A stretch of DNA of 64,000 nt from Planomonospora_B alba. Lineage in GTDB: Bacteria; Actinomycetota; Actinomycetes; Streptosporangiales; Streptosporangiaceae. The stretch is taken from the NCBI RefSeq assembly GCF_039534085.1, contig NZ_BAAAUT010000024.1, positions 1-64,000 on the forward strand, written 5' to 3'. Shown piece by piece: positions 1-11,215 of the stretch; position 1 is the stretch's first letter; the number at the start of each line of letters is the position of its first letter. Under the pieces are notes generated by a model. That model was not told the origin of the DNA, searched no databases, and saw only the letters and a list, made by a program, of their open reading frames with translations. Both the position numbers and the translations under genes were made by a program.

Positions 1-180
1 GGCCGGCTCCGGCGCCGGGACCGGGGCGGCGCCCGTCCCGGCGGCGCCCCCGGCCCGGACGCCGGGGAACCCGCCCGCGCGGGGCGGGACCGCGCCGAAC
101 TGGCTCCAGCCCTCGCCGCCGGACGCCGCCTCGGCCGGGGTGGTGCCCTGCTCGTTCTTCTTGTCGTCCATCTCGTCCAT
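1..180 (-). CDS. N-terminus of an unknown protein, cut by the window edge
   Basis: An open frame on the minus strand starts with ATG at 180 and runs off the left edge, giving 60 visible residues. It opens MDEMDDKKNEQG and continues as a hydrophilic stretch rich in Pro, Gly and Ala with no membrane segment yet. A GGAGGG sequence lies about 17 bases upstream, which is far for a ribosome site, so a slightly different start is possible. Such disordered acidic then Pro-rich N-termini precede membrane or protease domains in many actinobacterial proteins, but no domain is visible here and no function is assigned. Confidence 0.5.
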   Translation of the reverse strand, partial: MDEMDDKKNEQGTTPAEAASGGEGWSQFGAVPPRAGGFPGVRAGGAAGTGAAPVPAPEPA

Positions 181-293
181 CCCCCAGGTGCTACGTCCCT
201 CCGTGGACACCACGGCGACGACCGGTTTCCCCCGGTGCGTCCCATCCTGCGCGAGAGGGCGTAAGAGCTGGTTAAGGGCGTGATCGGGATGGT

Positions 294-340
294 CCGCACC
301 CCCTGACAGCGGCTTTATCCGCCGTGGTCAGGGGGTGCGG
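294..340 (-). terminator. Strong hairpin after the acyl-CoA synthetase gene
   Basis: A perfect 14-bp inverted repeat (CCGCACCCCCTGAC at 294-307, complement at 327-340) encloses 19 bases that hold a second short GCGG/CCGC stem. It begins 26 bases beyond the stop of the acyl-CoA synthetase at 366. It has no clear T-run, so it is either a GC-type terminator or an RNA-stabilising hairpin. Confidence 0.6.
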
Positions 341-365
341 CGCGGCCTCGGCGGGACGGGAAAAA

Positions 366-1901
366 TCATGGTTCGGCGGGCCAGTACTCGTCGCGGAGGA
401 GCCGCTTGTAGAGCTTGCCCGTGGGATGCCGGGGAAGCTCCGGGCGGAAGTCGACCGACTTCGGGCACTTGTAGGCCGCGAGCCTGGAGCGGCAGTAGGC
501 GATCAGCTCGGCCTCCAGCCCCGGCCCGGCCAGCTCCATGGAGACCGGCTCCACCACGGCCTTGACCTGCTCGCCCATCTCCTCGTCAGGCACGCCGATG
601 ACCGCCACGTCGGCCACCTCGGGGTGGACGGCGAGCACGTTCTCGGCCTCCTGGGGGTAGATGTTCACCCCGCCCGAGATGATCATGTAGGAGCGCCGGT
701 CGGTGAGGTAGAGGAAGCCCTCCTCGTCGAGGTAGCCGATGTCGCCCAGGGTCGTCCAGCCCCGGCCCTGCGGGTCCCGGGACGCCTGCGTCTTGGCCTC
801 GTCGCCGTGGTAGACGAACGCCGGCCCCTTGTCGAAGTAGACCGTGCCGTGCTCGCCCGGCGGCAGCTCGTCGCCGTTCTCGTCGCAGATGTGCACCACG
901 CCGAGGAGCGGCCGGCCCACGGTGCCCTTGTGCGCCAGCCAGTCCTGCGGGCCGGCGTAGAGGAATCCGTTGCCCTCGGTCCCCGCGTAGTACTCGTGGA
1001 CGATCGGGCCCCACCAGTCGATCATCCGCTCCTTGACCGGGACCGGGCAGGGCGCCGCGGCGTGGATCGCGCACGTCAGCGAGGACAGGTCGTACTTCGC
1101 CCGGGTCTCCTCCGGGAGCTTGAGCATCTTGATGAACATCGTCGGCACCCACTGGGAGTGCGTCACGCCGTACCGCTCGATGAGCGCGAGCGCCTGCTCG
1201 GCGTCGAAGCGCTCCATCACCACGACGGTCGCGCCCAGGCGCTGGAAGCTCATGCAGTAGCGCAGGGGGGCGGCGTGGTACAGCGGCGCCGGGGAGAGGT
1301 AGACGCTCTCGGCCGACGGGGCGAACAGGAACTGGATGAGCTGGAGCAGCGGGCCCGGCTCGTCGAGGGGGGCCATGCTCAGGGCCGGCTTGACACCCTT
1401 GGGGCGGCCGGTGGTGCCGGAGGAGTAGAGCATGTCGGCGCCCTGGCACTCGTCCTCGACGGGCGTCACCGGGTGGGCGGCGACCGCATCCTCGTAGGAG
1501 GCGAAGCCGGGGGCGGTGCCGTCCAGCATGAGCCTGGCCTCGACCCGGGGGGTGGCCTCGGTGATCGAGGTGGCGACGCCGGCGAGCGCGGCGGAGGAGA
1601 TGAAGACCCTGGCCTCGCAGTTGTCCACGATGTAGGCCAGCTCCTCGGTCGTGAGCCGGGAGCTGATCGCGGTGTAGTAGAGGCCCGAGCGGTGCGCCGC
1701 CCAGGCCACCGCCAGGAAGAGCGGGTGGTTCTCCAGCATGAAGGCGACGTGGTCGCCGGGGCGCAGGCCCGCGGCGCGGAAGAGGTGGGCGAGGCGGTTG
1801 GACTCCTCGTCCAGCTCGCGGTAGGTGACGACCCTCCCGGAGCCCGCCATGATCACAGCGGGCTTGCCGGGCGAAACTGCTGCGATGGCTCCCGGATGCA
1901 T
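366..1901 (-). CDS. Acyl-CoA synthetase (AMP-forming, FadD type)
   Basis: This 511-residue protein has the full ANL adenylation fold. Visible motifs are the phosphate-binding YSSGTTGRPKG at about 159-169, YYAGTEG at 304-310, the GDIGYLD hinge region at 386-392, GGVNIYPQE at 410-418 and the C-terminal catalytic lysine in PTGK at about 496. The family activates carboxylic acids to acyl-adenylates and then to acyl-CoA; the substrate cannot be read from sequence, though the general form resembles actinobacterial FadD proteins used in fatty acid or sterol side-chain breakdown. The start at 1901 fits the conserved beginning MHPG...KPAVIM. No ribosome site precedes it and a -10-like TAGCGT ends six bases before the ATG, so the message is probably leaderless. 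The gene stands alone on its strand. Confidence 0.93.
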   Translation of the reverse strand: MHPGAIAAVSPGKPAVIMAGSGRVVTYRELDEESNRLAHLFRAAGLRPGDHVAFMLENHPLFLAVAWAAHRSGLYYTAISSRLTTEELAYIVDNCEARVFISSAALAGVATSITEATPRVEARLMLDGTAPGFASYEDAVAAHPVTPVEDECQGADMLYSSGTTGRPKGVKPALSMAPLDEPGPLLQLIQFLFAPSAESVYLSPAPLYHAAPLRYCMSFQRLGATVVVMERFDAEQALALIERYGVTHSQWVPTMFIKMLKLPEETRAKYDLSSLTCAIHAAAPCPVPVKERMIDWWGPIVHEYYAGTEGNGFLYAGPQDWLAHKGTVGRPLLGVVHICDENGDELPPGEHGTVYFDKGPAFVYHGDEAKTQASRDPQGRGWTTLGDIGYLDEEGFLYLTDRRSYMIISGGVNIYPQEAENVLAVHPEVADVAVIGVPDEEMGEQVKAVVEPVSMELAGPGLEAELIAYCRSRLAAYKCPKSVDFRPELPRHPTGKLYKRLLRDEYWPAEP

Positions 1902-1920
1902 AACCGAACGCTACTCGGTT
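1902..1920. promoter_or_regulatory. Palindromic operator abutting the acyl-CoA synthetase start
   Basis: Arms AACCGA and TCGGTT form a perfect inverted repeat with a 7-base spacer, directly next to the ATG at 1901. On the minus strand the spacer contains TAGCGT, a plausible -10 box for a leaderless transcript. A repressor bound here would cover both promoter and start codon. The architecture suits a TetR-type acyl-CoA-responsive regulator, which is an inference. Confidence 0.5.
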
Positions 1921-2015
1921 CGATGATCCCCGGGAAGTGCTCACTTACCCGTCATCGTGGTAGGGACATCAAGAAGACGGGAGGATCGGGCGGCGGACGG
2001 CGCAGCCCCCGCACG

Positions 2016-2051
2016 GAAAAGGGCCGCGACCCCCCGGGGAGGTCGCGGCCC
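2016..2051 (-). terminator. Rho-independent terminator of the secreted-protein gene
   Basis: An 11-bp perfect stem (GGGCCGCGACC at 2021-2031 with 2041-2051) and 9-base loop is followed on the minus strand by TTTTCCG. It lies 38 bases after the stop of the 2089-2694 gene. Confidence 0.8.
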
Positions 2052-2088
2052 GCTTCACCGGCCGCCGCAGGACGGCGCCGTCGCGCCG

Positions 2089-2694
2089 TCAGGAGTGGCT
2101 GTAGATCTCGTGCCAGCCGGCGTAGCCCTTGGGCCCGTGGTGGTTGCCGCGGCCGACCTTGACGTAGATCGCCTCGGCGTTCTCACCGCTGAAGGAGTGG
2201 TACTCCGTGCCCTTGCCGCAGTTCCTGGCGCTCTCGAAGGAGACCGAGCCGTCGAAGCCCACGATCCGGAAGGTCTCCCACGCGCAGCGGTACTTCGGGT
2301 CGCCCCACCACTTGTAGTTGGTGAGCTTGCTGTTGACGGTGTAGTGGTAGGTGTGCTCCCACTTCCAGACCCACTTCTTCTTCCAGGTCTTGATCCAGGA
2401 GCACTTCTTCTTGCCGTCCTTCCACCAGCACTTCTTGACGGTCACCGGATACTTCTTCCAGTAACCCTTCTTCTCCGACTTCTTGTGGACCTTGACCGTG
2501 CCCGAGGCCTTGGCCTTGTGGTCACCGGAGAAGTAGGGGCCCCAGTGGTCGAAGGAGGAGGACGAGGCGCCCGCGGGAGAAGTGGTGTGGGTGTTGACCG
2601 GCTCGGCGGCCGATGCACTGGCGGCGACCGGGGCGCCCACCGCGAGGAGGGTGGCCGCGCCGGCGCCGACGAGGATACGGGTGGCGATTCGCAT
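2089..2694 (-). CDS. Secreted Trp/Lys-rich protein of unknown function
   Basis: This 201-residue protein starts with a clear signal peptide (MRIATRI, hydrophobic core, cleavage near ASASA about residue 29). The mature part is unusual: residues about 60-125 are crowded with Lys, Trp and Tyr, including KKCWWKDGKKKCSW and KKKWVWKW, followed by a segment with two further cysteines (YRCAWE and RNCGKG). Four cysteines could form two disulfides outside the cell. I recognise no named family. The start at 2694 is supported by GAGAGG about nine bases upstream. It is a single-gene unit with its own terminator. A cationic aromatic surface suggests contact with cell wall polymers or membranes, but this is only a guess from composition. 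Confidence 0.8.
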   Translation of the reverse strand: MRIATRILVGAGAATLLAVGAPVAASASAAEPVNTHTTSPAGASSSSFDHWGPYFSGDHKAKASGTVKVHKKSEKKGYWKKYPVTVKKCWWKDGKKKCSWIKTWKKKWVWKWEHTYHYTVNSKLTNYKWWGDPKYRCAWETFRIVGFDGSVSFESARNCGKGTEYHSFSGENAEAIYVKVGRGNHHGPKGYAGWHEIYSHS

Positions 2695-2758
2695 CTGAGG
2701 GGTCCTCTCGGGAATGAGGATTTCTTGACGCTCCCTTTGTAGGTCCCGGCGATTGCCA

Positions 2759-2829
2759 CCCGCTTACAGCCCGCTTAAACGGCGAGGTCGCGCCGGAGAT
2801 CCGATAAGCGGTTTTTCCCGATATATCGG
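2759..2829. promoter_or_regulatory. Repeated TAAGCGGG boxes and a palindrome upstream of the secreted protein
   Basis: CCCGCTTA occurs at 2759-2766 and 2770-2777, an 11-bp phasing close to one helical turn. A related inverted copy TAAGCGG is at 2805-2811 and a 12-bp perfect palindrome CCGATATATCGG is at 2818-2829. They lie 65-135 bases upstream of the ATG at 2694. Repeated phased boxes suggest an activator site; the regulator is unknown. Confidence 0.4.
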
Positions 2830-2882
2830 TTCACCGCGAAAAAGGATCACCGGCGCGGCCTCGCCGCCTCCCGCCCCGTTTC

Positions 2883-3728
2883 TCAGCCGGCGTTCGCGGC
2901 GATGACGGAGCCGCCGTAGGTGCGCTCGATGTACTGCTTCACCTCGGCCCCGCCCAGCAGCTTGGCGAGCTTGACCACGCGCGGGTCCTGCTCCTGGCCG
3001 GCCTTCACGACCAGCCCGTTGGCGTAGGGGTTGCCCTCGGCCTTCTCCAGCACCAGCGCGTCGGAGGCCGGCTTGAGGTCCGCCTCGATCGCGTAGTTGC
3101 CGTTGATGACGGCGGCGTCCACGTCCTCCAGGGAGCGGGGCAGCTGCGCGGCCTCCAGCGGCTGGAACTTCAGGTTCTTCGGGTTGCCGGTGACGTCCCG
3201 CTCGGTGGCGGCGGTGCCGACGCCCTCCTTCAGGGTGACCACGCCGTTGTCGGCCAGCAGCTTCAGCGCCCGGCCGAGGTTGGTGGCGTCGTTGGGCACC
3301 GCGACGGTCGCGCCGTCGGCGAGCTCGGTCACGGCCTTGATCTTCTTGGAGTACAGGCCCAGCGGCTCCAGGTGCACGTCCTGGACGTAGACCAGCTTGG
3401 TGCCCTTGGAGGAGTTGAAGTCGTCGAGGTACGGCCGGTGCTGGAAGAAGTTGGCGCCGAGCTGCCCCTCCTCGAGCTGCACGTTCGGCTGCACGTAGTC
3501 GGTGAACTCGACGATCTCCAGGTTCAGGCCCTCGGCGGCGGCGAGCTCGTCCTTGACGAACTTCAGGATCTGCCCGTGCGGGACGGGGCTGACGCCGACC
3601 TTGAGCACCTCGCCCGCGGCGGGCGCGGCGGACGTGCTCTCGGCGGCGTCGGATCCGGTCGAGCCGCAGGCCGCCAGCGACAGGACGAGGGCGGTGGCGG
3701 CGGACGCGACGGCGAACAGCTTTCGCAC
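2883..3728 (-). CDS. metQ: Methionine-binding lipoprotein of an ABC importer
   Basis: The 281-residue protein belongs to the NlpA/MetQ family, the extracytoplasmic substrate-binding component of methionine importers. It has a lipoprotein signal ending in LSLAAC (Cys about residue 21), a Ser/Ala linker, then family segments such as VGVSPVPHGQIL, the QLGANFFQHRPYLD region, VAVPNDATN and INGNYA. I chose GTG at 3728 because AAGGAG lies six bases upstream; an ATG at 3758 would add ten residues and has no ribosome site. It is the third gene of metN-metI-metQ, 94 bases after metI. The gap is AT-rich and may hold a separate promoter. D- or L-methionine specificity cannot be told. Confidence 0.93.
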   Translation of the reverse strand: MRKLFAVASAATALVLSLAACGSTGSDAAESTSAAPAAGEVLKVGVSPVPHGQILKFVKDELAAAEGLNLEIVEFTDYVQPNVQLEEGQLGANFFQHRPYLDDFNSSKGTKLVYVQDVHLEPLGLYSKKIKAVTELADGATVAVPNDATNLGRALKLLADNGVVTLKEGVGTAATERDVTGNPKNLKFQPLEAAQLPRSLEDVDAAVINGNYAIEADLKPASDALVLEKAEGNPYANGLVVKAGQEQDPRVVKLAKLLGGAEVKQYIERTYGGSVIAANAG

Positions 3729-3773
3729 TGTGCGCTCCTTGATCTCGATATAAAACATGGTTAATTGATAGGA

Positions 3774-3779
3774 ATTATA
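3774..3779 (-). promoter_or_regulatory. Possible internal -10 box for metQ
   Basis: The minus strand reads TATAAT here within an AT-rich patch (about 3749-3788) that is unusual for this DNA. It lies 45 bases upstream of the metQ start. No good -35 box is seen at 17 bases, so the patch may instead be an untranslated spacer that boosts lipoprotein expression. Confidence 0.35.
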
Positions 3780-3822
3780 TGAATAATGCCGGCGGCGGGA
3801 CGCCAGGGGGGGTGGCGGGCGC

Positions 3823-4479
3823 TCAGCGGCGCGAGAGCCTGCGGGCGACGGCGTCGCCCAGCATCTGCACGAGCTGCACGATGACGACCAGCGCGACGAC
3901 CGTGACGATCATGAGTGTGGTCTCGAAGCGCTGGTAGCCGTAGCGGATGGCCAGGTCGCCGAGGCCGCCGCCGCCGATCGCCCCGGCCATCGCCGAGTAG
4001 GAGATCAGCGCGACCACGGTGACGGTGAGCCCCGCCACCAGGCCGGGCATCGCCTCGGGGAGCAGGACCTTGCCCACGATGGTCCACCGGCCGGCGCCCA
4101 TGGCCTGGGCGGCCTGGACCGTCTCCCGGTCGACCTCGCGCAGCGCCGTCTCCACCAGCCGGGCGAAGAACGGCGCCGCCCCGAGGGTGAGCGGGACGAC
4201 GGTGGCGGCCGTGCCGATGGTGGTGCCCACGATGAGCCTGGTCAGCGGGATCACCGCGATCATCAGGATGATGAAGGGCAGCGACCGGCCGATGTTGACG
4301 AGCAGGCCGAGCACCCGGTTCAGCACCCGGGACGGCAGCAGCCCGCCGTCGTCGGTGACGACCAGCGCGACGCCGAGCGGCAGCCCGAACAGCACCGTGA
4401 ACAGCGTGGACACCAGGACCATCTGCGCGGTCTGCCCGGTGGCCTCCCACAGCAGGGGGCCCATCTCCTCCCACGTCAT
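3823..4479 (-). CDS. metI: Methionine ABC transporter permease
   Basis: This 218-residue membrane protein matches MetI. About five hydrophobic segments are visible, and the ABC-permease coupling loop appears as EVDRETVQAAQAMGAGRW near residue 117. The segment SLPFIILMIAVIPLTR is typical of methionine permeases. It forms the channel through which MetQ-delivered methionine crosses the membrane, powered by MetN. Its ATG overlaps the metN stop as ATGA, so the two are probably translated together. Confidence 0.95.
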   Translation of the reverse strand: MTWEEMGPLLWEATGQTAQMVLVSTLFTVLFGLPLGVALVVTDDGGLLPSRVLNRVLGLLVNIGRSLPFIILMIAVIPLTRLIVGTTIGTAATVVPLTLGAAPFFARLVETALREVDRETVQAAQAMGAGRWTIVGKVLLPEAMPGLVAGLTVTVVALISYSAMAGAIGGGGLGDLAIRYGYQRFETTLMIVTVVALVVIVQLVQMLGDAVARRLSRR

Positions 4480-5438
4480 GCCGCCACCTCCACCAGCAGG
4501 CCGCGCTCGGCCAGGTAGCCGAGGGCCGCCTCGCGCTCGCCGCCGGTCAGGTGCACCCGCAGCCGCCCGGCGGAGATCCCGGCCACCTCCTCCACGGCGC
4601 CGCCGAGGATGTTCACGTCGACGTCGAACCTGCGCACGATCTCCGAGACCACCGGCTCGTCGGCGCGCCCGGTGAAGGTGATCGTGACGTTCCCGGGCTC
4701 GGGCGCGGGCAGCGGGAACAGCTCCGCGGCGAGCCGGGAGCCGGGACGCGCGACGAGCTCGGGGATGGTCCCGGACTCCTCGACCCGGCCGTCGCGCATG
4801 ACGGCCACCGAGTCGCAGATCCCCTTGACGACGTGCATCTCGTGGGTGATCAGCAGGATGGTCAGCCCCAGCTCGCGGTTGAGGCTCTTCAGCAGGGCCA
4901 GGATCGACTGCGTGGTGGCCGGGTCGAGCGCCGAGGTGGCCTCGTCCGACAGCAGCACCGCCGGGTTGCCGGCCAGCGCGCGGGCGATGCCGACCCGCTG
5001 CTTCTGCCCGCCGGACAGCTGCGCCGGGTGCGCCCCGGCCTTGTCGGCCAGTCCGACCAGCTCCAGCAGCTCGGCGACCCGCCGGGCCCGCTCGGCCCGC
5101 CCGACGCCCATCACCTCCAGGGGGAAGGCGACGTTCCCGGCGACCGTGCGGGACGACAGCAGCGCGAAGTGCTGGTGGATCATCCCGATCCGGCGGCGGG
5201 CGCGGCGCAGCTCGGCCTCGCCCAGCGCGGTCAGCTCCTGCCCGGCCACCCGGACCGTCCCCGCGGTGGGCCGCTCCAGCAGGTTCACGCAGCGCAGCAG
5301 CGTGCTCTTGCCCGCACCGCTCTGCCCGAGCACGCCGTAGATCTCACCCTCGCGGACGCGCAGGTCCACGCCCTCCAGCGCGACGACCTCGCGCCCCCGG
5401 TCCCGGTAGACCTTGCGCAGGCCCGACACCTCGATCAC
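4476..5438 (-). CDS. metN: Methionine ABC transporter ATP-binding protein
   Basis: The 320-residue ATPase shows Walker A GQSGAGKST, the signature LSGGQKQR, Walker B VLLSDEATSALD and the H-loop ITHEMH. After residue about 240 it carries the C-terminal NIL domain (EPGNVTITF... NILGG... RVHLTG), which in MetN proteins binds methionine and inhibits transport when the cell is replete. I place the start at GTG 5438, with GGAG seven bases upstream; an in-frame GTG at 5456 is possible. It is the first gene of metNIQ. No recognisable SAM riboswitch lies upstream, in contrast with many methionine transport operons. Confidence 0.95.
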   Translation of the reverse strand: MIEVSGLRKVYRDRGREVVALEGVDLRVREGEIYGVLGQSGAGKSTLLRCVNLLERPTAGTVRVAGQELTALGEAELRRARRRIGMIHQHFALLSSRTVAGNVAFPLEVMGVGRAERARRVAELLELVGLADKAGAHPAQLSGGQKQRVGIARALAGNPAVLLSDEATSALDPATTQSILALLKSLNRELGLTILLITHEMHVVKGICDSVAVMRDGRVEESGTIPELVARPGSRLAAELFPLPAPEPGNVTITFTGRADEPVVSEIVRRFDVDVNILGGAVEEVAGISAGRLRVHLTGGEREAALGYLAERGLLVEVAA

Positions 5439-5496
5439 AACACTTCTCCCCAACACGACCGGCCATCAGCGACGGAAAAACCTCAGGCGGGTGCGG

Positions 5497-5568
5497 CTAG
5501 CGCGTGCCGGGATGGAAGGGCAGGTGGCTCAGACGGCGCAGGACAAGGGTGTCCGCGGGGCAGCTCAT
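5497..5568 (-). CDS. Possible 23-residue leader peptide upstream of metN
   Basis: An ATG at 5568 opens a 23-codon frame (MSCPADTLVLRRLSHLPFHP plus three residues) ending with TAG, 58 bases before metN. An AGAAGG-like sequence lies about ten bases upstream of the ATG. Actinobacteria often place short translated frames before sulfur-related genes. Here there is a single Cys and no internal Met, so a methionine attenuator is not obvious. Coding status is uncertain. Confidence 0.25.
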   Translation of the reverse strand: MSCPADTLVLRRLSHLPFHPGTR

Positions 5569-5773
5569 GATCGCAGGGCCTTCTTCGACGGGGGGAGGGA
5601 CGGGAGGGGCGGGACTTCAGAGTGCGCGGGGCGTCCCTGAGCCCCCGCGCATCCGGCGCATTCGCACGCCACGACAGGCGGCCCGGCCCTGCTGCTGGGT
5701 CGCCTCGGTGTCGTGTGCCGCGTTCATGTCGGCGGTAACACGCCCCTCATGTCACTTCATTCCCGTCACATCC

Positions 5774-5789
5774 TGTGATACCGGTCACA
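5774..5789. promoter_or_regulatory. Perfect CRP/GlxR-like site
   Basis: The sequence TGTGA-TACCGG-TCACA matches the consensus TGTGA-N6-TCACA of the CRP family at all ten specified bases. It overlaps the stop codon of the P450 gene (5785-5787) and lies about 340 bases upstream of metN. Nearby copies of GTCACWT at 5751-5757 and 5765-5771 add to the motif density. It could control the met operon or an unseen transcript. A 328-base stretch (5457-5784) without a firm gene holds this site and the putative leader frame. Confidence 0.5.
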
Positions 5790-6978
5790 TCCGGAGCCGG
5801 ACCGGCATCTCCTTGATCGAGTTGACGAAGTTGGAGCGGAGCCGCCGGGCCGTACCGGCCGGGGCGATGCCGGGGGCGCGCTCGGCCAGGACCTCGAAGA
5901 GCACCCGCACCTCCATGCGGGCCAGGTGGGCGCCGAGGCAGAAGTGCGGGCCGCCCCCGCCGAAGCCGATGTGCGGGTTGGGGTCGCGGCCGATGTCGAA
6001 GACGTCGGCGTCCGGGAAGACGTCGGCGTCGCGGTTGCCCGACGGGTAGTAGAGCACCACCTTGTCCCCCGCCGGGATCGTCTTGCCGCCGAGCTCGGTC
6101 TCGGTCAGCGTCGTGCGGCGCATGGTGACCACCGGCGACACCCAGCGCACGACCTCGTCGGGGAGGGTGCGCAGCAGCGACCGGTCCGCCAGCAGCCGCT
6201 CCCACTGCTCCGGGTGGTCGAAGAACGCCTGCAGCCCGCCGGAGGCGGCGTTGCGGGTCGTCTCGTTGCCCGCGACGGCCAGCAGCACCACGAACACGCC
6301 GAGGGCGAGGTCGTCCATGCCGGAGCCGTCCTCGCCGGAGGCGACCAGCTTGCTGACGATGTCGTCGCGCGGCTCGGCGCGCCGCTGCGCGCCGAGCGCG
6401 ACGGCGTAGTTGATCAGCTCGAAGATCGGCTCGGTGTCCTGGGTGGCGAAGTCGGGGTCGTCGGCGCCGATGAGCGCGTTCGACCAGGTGAAGACCTTCT
6501 CCCGGTCCTCGGCCGGGGCGCCGAGCAGCTCGCAGATCACGTACAGCGGGAGCGGGGCGGCGATGTCGGCGACGAAGTCCACCGTGCCGCGGGCCAGCGC
6601 GGCGTCGACGAGCTCCCGGCAGATGTCGCGGATGTGCTCCTCCAGCTTGCCGATCATCCTGGGCGTGAAGCCCCGGTTGACGACGGCGCGCGTGGCGGTG
6701 TGCTCGGGCGGGTCCTGGAAGAGCATCATCAGCCGGTTACGGGACAGCTGCTCCTCGGTCGGGTCGGGGACCATGACACCGCCCGCGGCCGAGGAGAAGA
6801 CCTCCGGGCGGCGGGAGACGTACTGGATGTCGGCGTGGCGCATCACCGCCCAGAAGCCGGGACCGCCGGGCTCGGCGTGCCGGTGGACGGGGTCACCGGA
6901 GCGGAGCCGGGCGTACCGGTCCCAGGGCATGCCGGCCTCGTACAGCGAGGGGTCGTAGATGTCGGTCTCAGGGCTCAT
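5785..6978 (-). CDS. Cytochrome P450, CYP124/125-like
   Basis: This 397-residue protein has the complete P450 core: I-helix oxygen-activation motif AGNETT at about 236-241, the K-helix E-x-x-R as EVVR at 275-278, and the heme loop FGGGGPHFCLG at 339-349 with Cys347 as axial ligand. The C-terminal LRSNFVNSIKEMPV resembles the actinobacterial CYP124/125/142 group, which hydroxylates sterol side chains, isoprenoids or methyl-branched lipids; this substrate class is an inference. The start at ATG 6978 has GGAG eight bases upstream. No ferredoxin or reductase gene is adjacent. A perfect CRP-like site overlaps its stop codon. Confidence 0.93.
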   Translation of the reverse strand: MSPETDIYDPSLYEAGMPWDRYARLRSGDPVHRHAEPGGPGFWAVMRHADIQYVSRRPEVFSSAAGGVMVPDPTEEQLSRNRLMMLFQDPPEHTATRAVVNRGFTPRMIGKLEEHIRDICRELVDAALARGTVDFVADIAAPLPLYVICELLGAPAEDREKVFTWSNALIGADDPDFATQDTEPIFELINYAVALGAQRRAEPRDDIVSKLVASGEDGSGMDDLALGVFVVLLAVAGNETTRNAASGGLQAFFDHPEQWERLLADRSLLRTLPDEVVRWVSPVVTMRRTTLTETELGGKTIPAGDKVVLYYPSGNRDADVFPDADVFDIGRDPNPHIGFGGGGPHFCLGAHLARMEVRVLFEVLAERAPGIAPAGTARRLRSNFVNSIKEMPVRLRM

Positions 6979-7155
6979 GGGATGTTCTCCGCTCGGTTCG
7001 CGTCCGCCGACCAAGATTCTTTCAACTCCCCGGCCCGGACGGGACTCCGTACGGCAAATCGTGATCTTCCCGGCGGTCCTGTACGGCCGCCGCCTCCCGG
7101 CTCCCCCCGGCGGGTACGGCCCCGGGCGCCGCACCGGGCACGGCCCCCGACGCGG

Positions 7156-7193
7156 CGCGGCCCGCGCTCCCCCCTCATGGAGCGCGGGCCGCG
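7156..7193 (-). terminator. Long hairpin terminating lon
   Basis: A 15-bp perfect stem (7156-7170 with 7179-7193) and 8-base loop lies about 43 bases after the lon stop. No T-run follows, as is common for actinobacterial terminators. Confidence 0.65.
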
Positions 7194-7235
7194 GGAGGCG
7201 GACCCGGCGCAGGCCGGCTCCGCCCCGTCCGGGGG

Positions 7236-9611
<2,376 letters not shown>

Positions 9612-9626
9612 CTGCGCTCCATGGGG

Positions 9627-9645
9627 TTGAGTTATACCGACTCAA
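9627..9645. promoter_or_regulatory. HAIR element (HspR operator) at the lon promoter
   Basis: TTGAGT-N7-ACTCAA matches the core of the HspR consensus CTTGAGT-N7-ACTCAAG. It sits 16 bases upstream of the lon ATG and its spacer contains a -10-like TATAAC on the minus strand, so HspR would block the promoter directly. A single CTTGAGT half-site recurs at 9674-9680. Confidence 0.8.
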
Positions 9646-9713
9646 TTAACAGGAGCCTCCGAATGTTCCCGGACTTGAGTCTTTTCGCTGTGAGCGATCG
9701 TAATCCTGTAATC

Positions 9714-9756
9714 ATCACCCCGTGGAGGGACGCGGCGAGCCCCTCCACGGGGTGAT
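9714..9756. promoter_or_regulatory. 16-bp perfect inverted repeat between lon and the kinase
   Basis: Arms ATCACCCCGTGGAGGG and its complement (9714-9729, 9741-9756) flank an 11-base loop. It ends 22 bases before a -10-like TAGACT. No T-run follows. It could be an operator upstream of the kinase promoter or an RNA hairpin of a transcript from the lon side. Confidence 0.45.
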
Positions 9757-9778
9757 GCGGGGCGATGATCACCGTCCC

Positions 9779-9784
9779 TAGACT
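9779..9784 (+). promoter_or_regulatory. -10 box for a leaderless kinase transcript
   Basis: TAGACT ends six bases before the ATG at 9791, the usual spacing for leaderless actinobacterial messages. No ribosome site is present. Confidence 0.45.
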
Positions 9785-9790
9785 GGCCGG

Positions 9791-11185
<1,395 letters not shown>

Positions 11186-11215
11186 CGGCCTCAATCCCCC
11201 CATTGGAGGCGATCG

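Noticed and set aside
324..2162. Long plus-strand reading frame opposite the acyl-CoA synthetase
   Set aside because: It is an antisense by-product of high GC content, with composition-driven sequence and no domain; similar frames oppose most genes here.
5457..5784. SAM riboswitch upstream of metN
   Set aside because: No core motifs of SAM-I, SAM-II or SAM-IV were recognised by eye.
9674..9694. Second full HAIR element near lon
   Set aside because: Only the CTTGAGT half is present; the other half (CTGTGAG) does not match.
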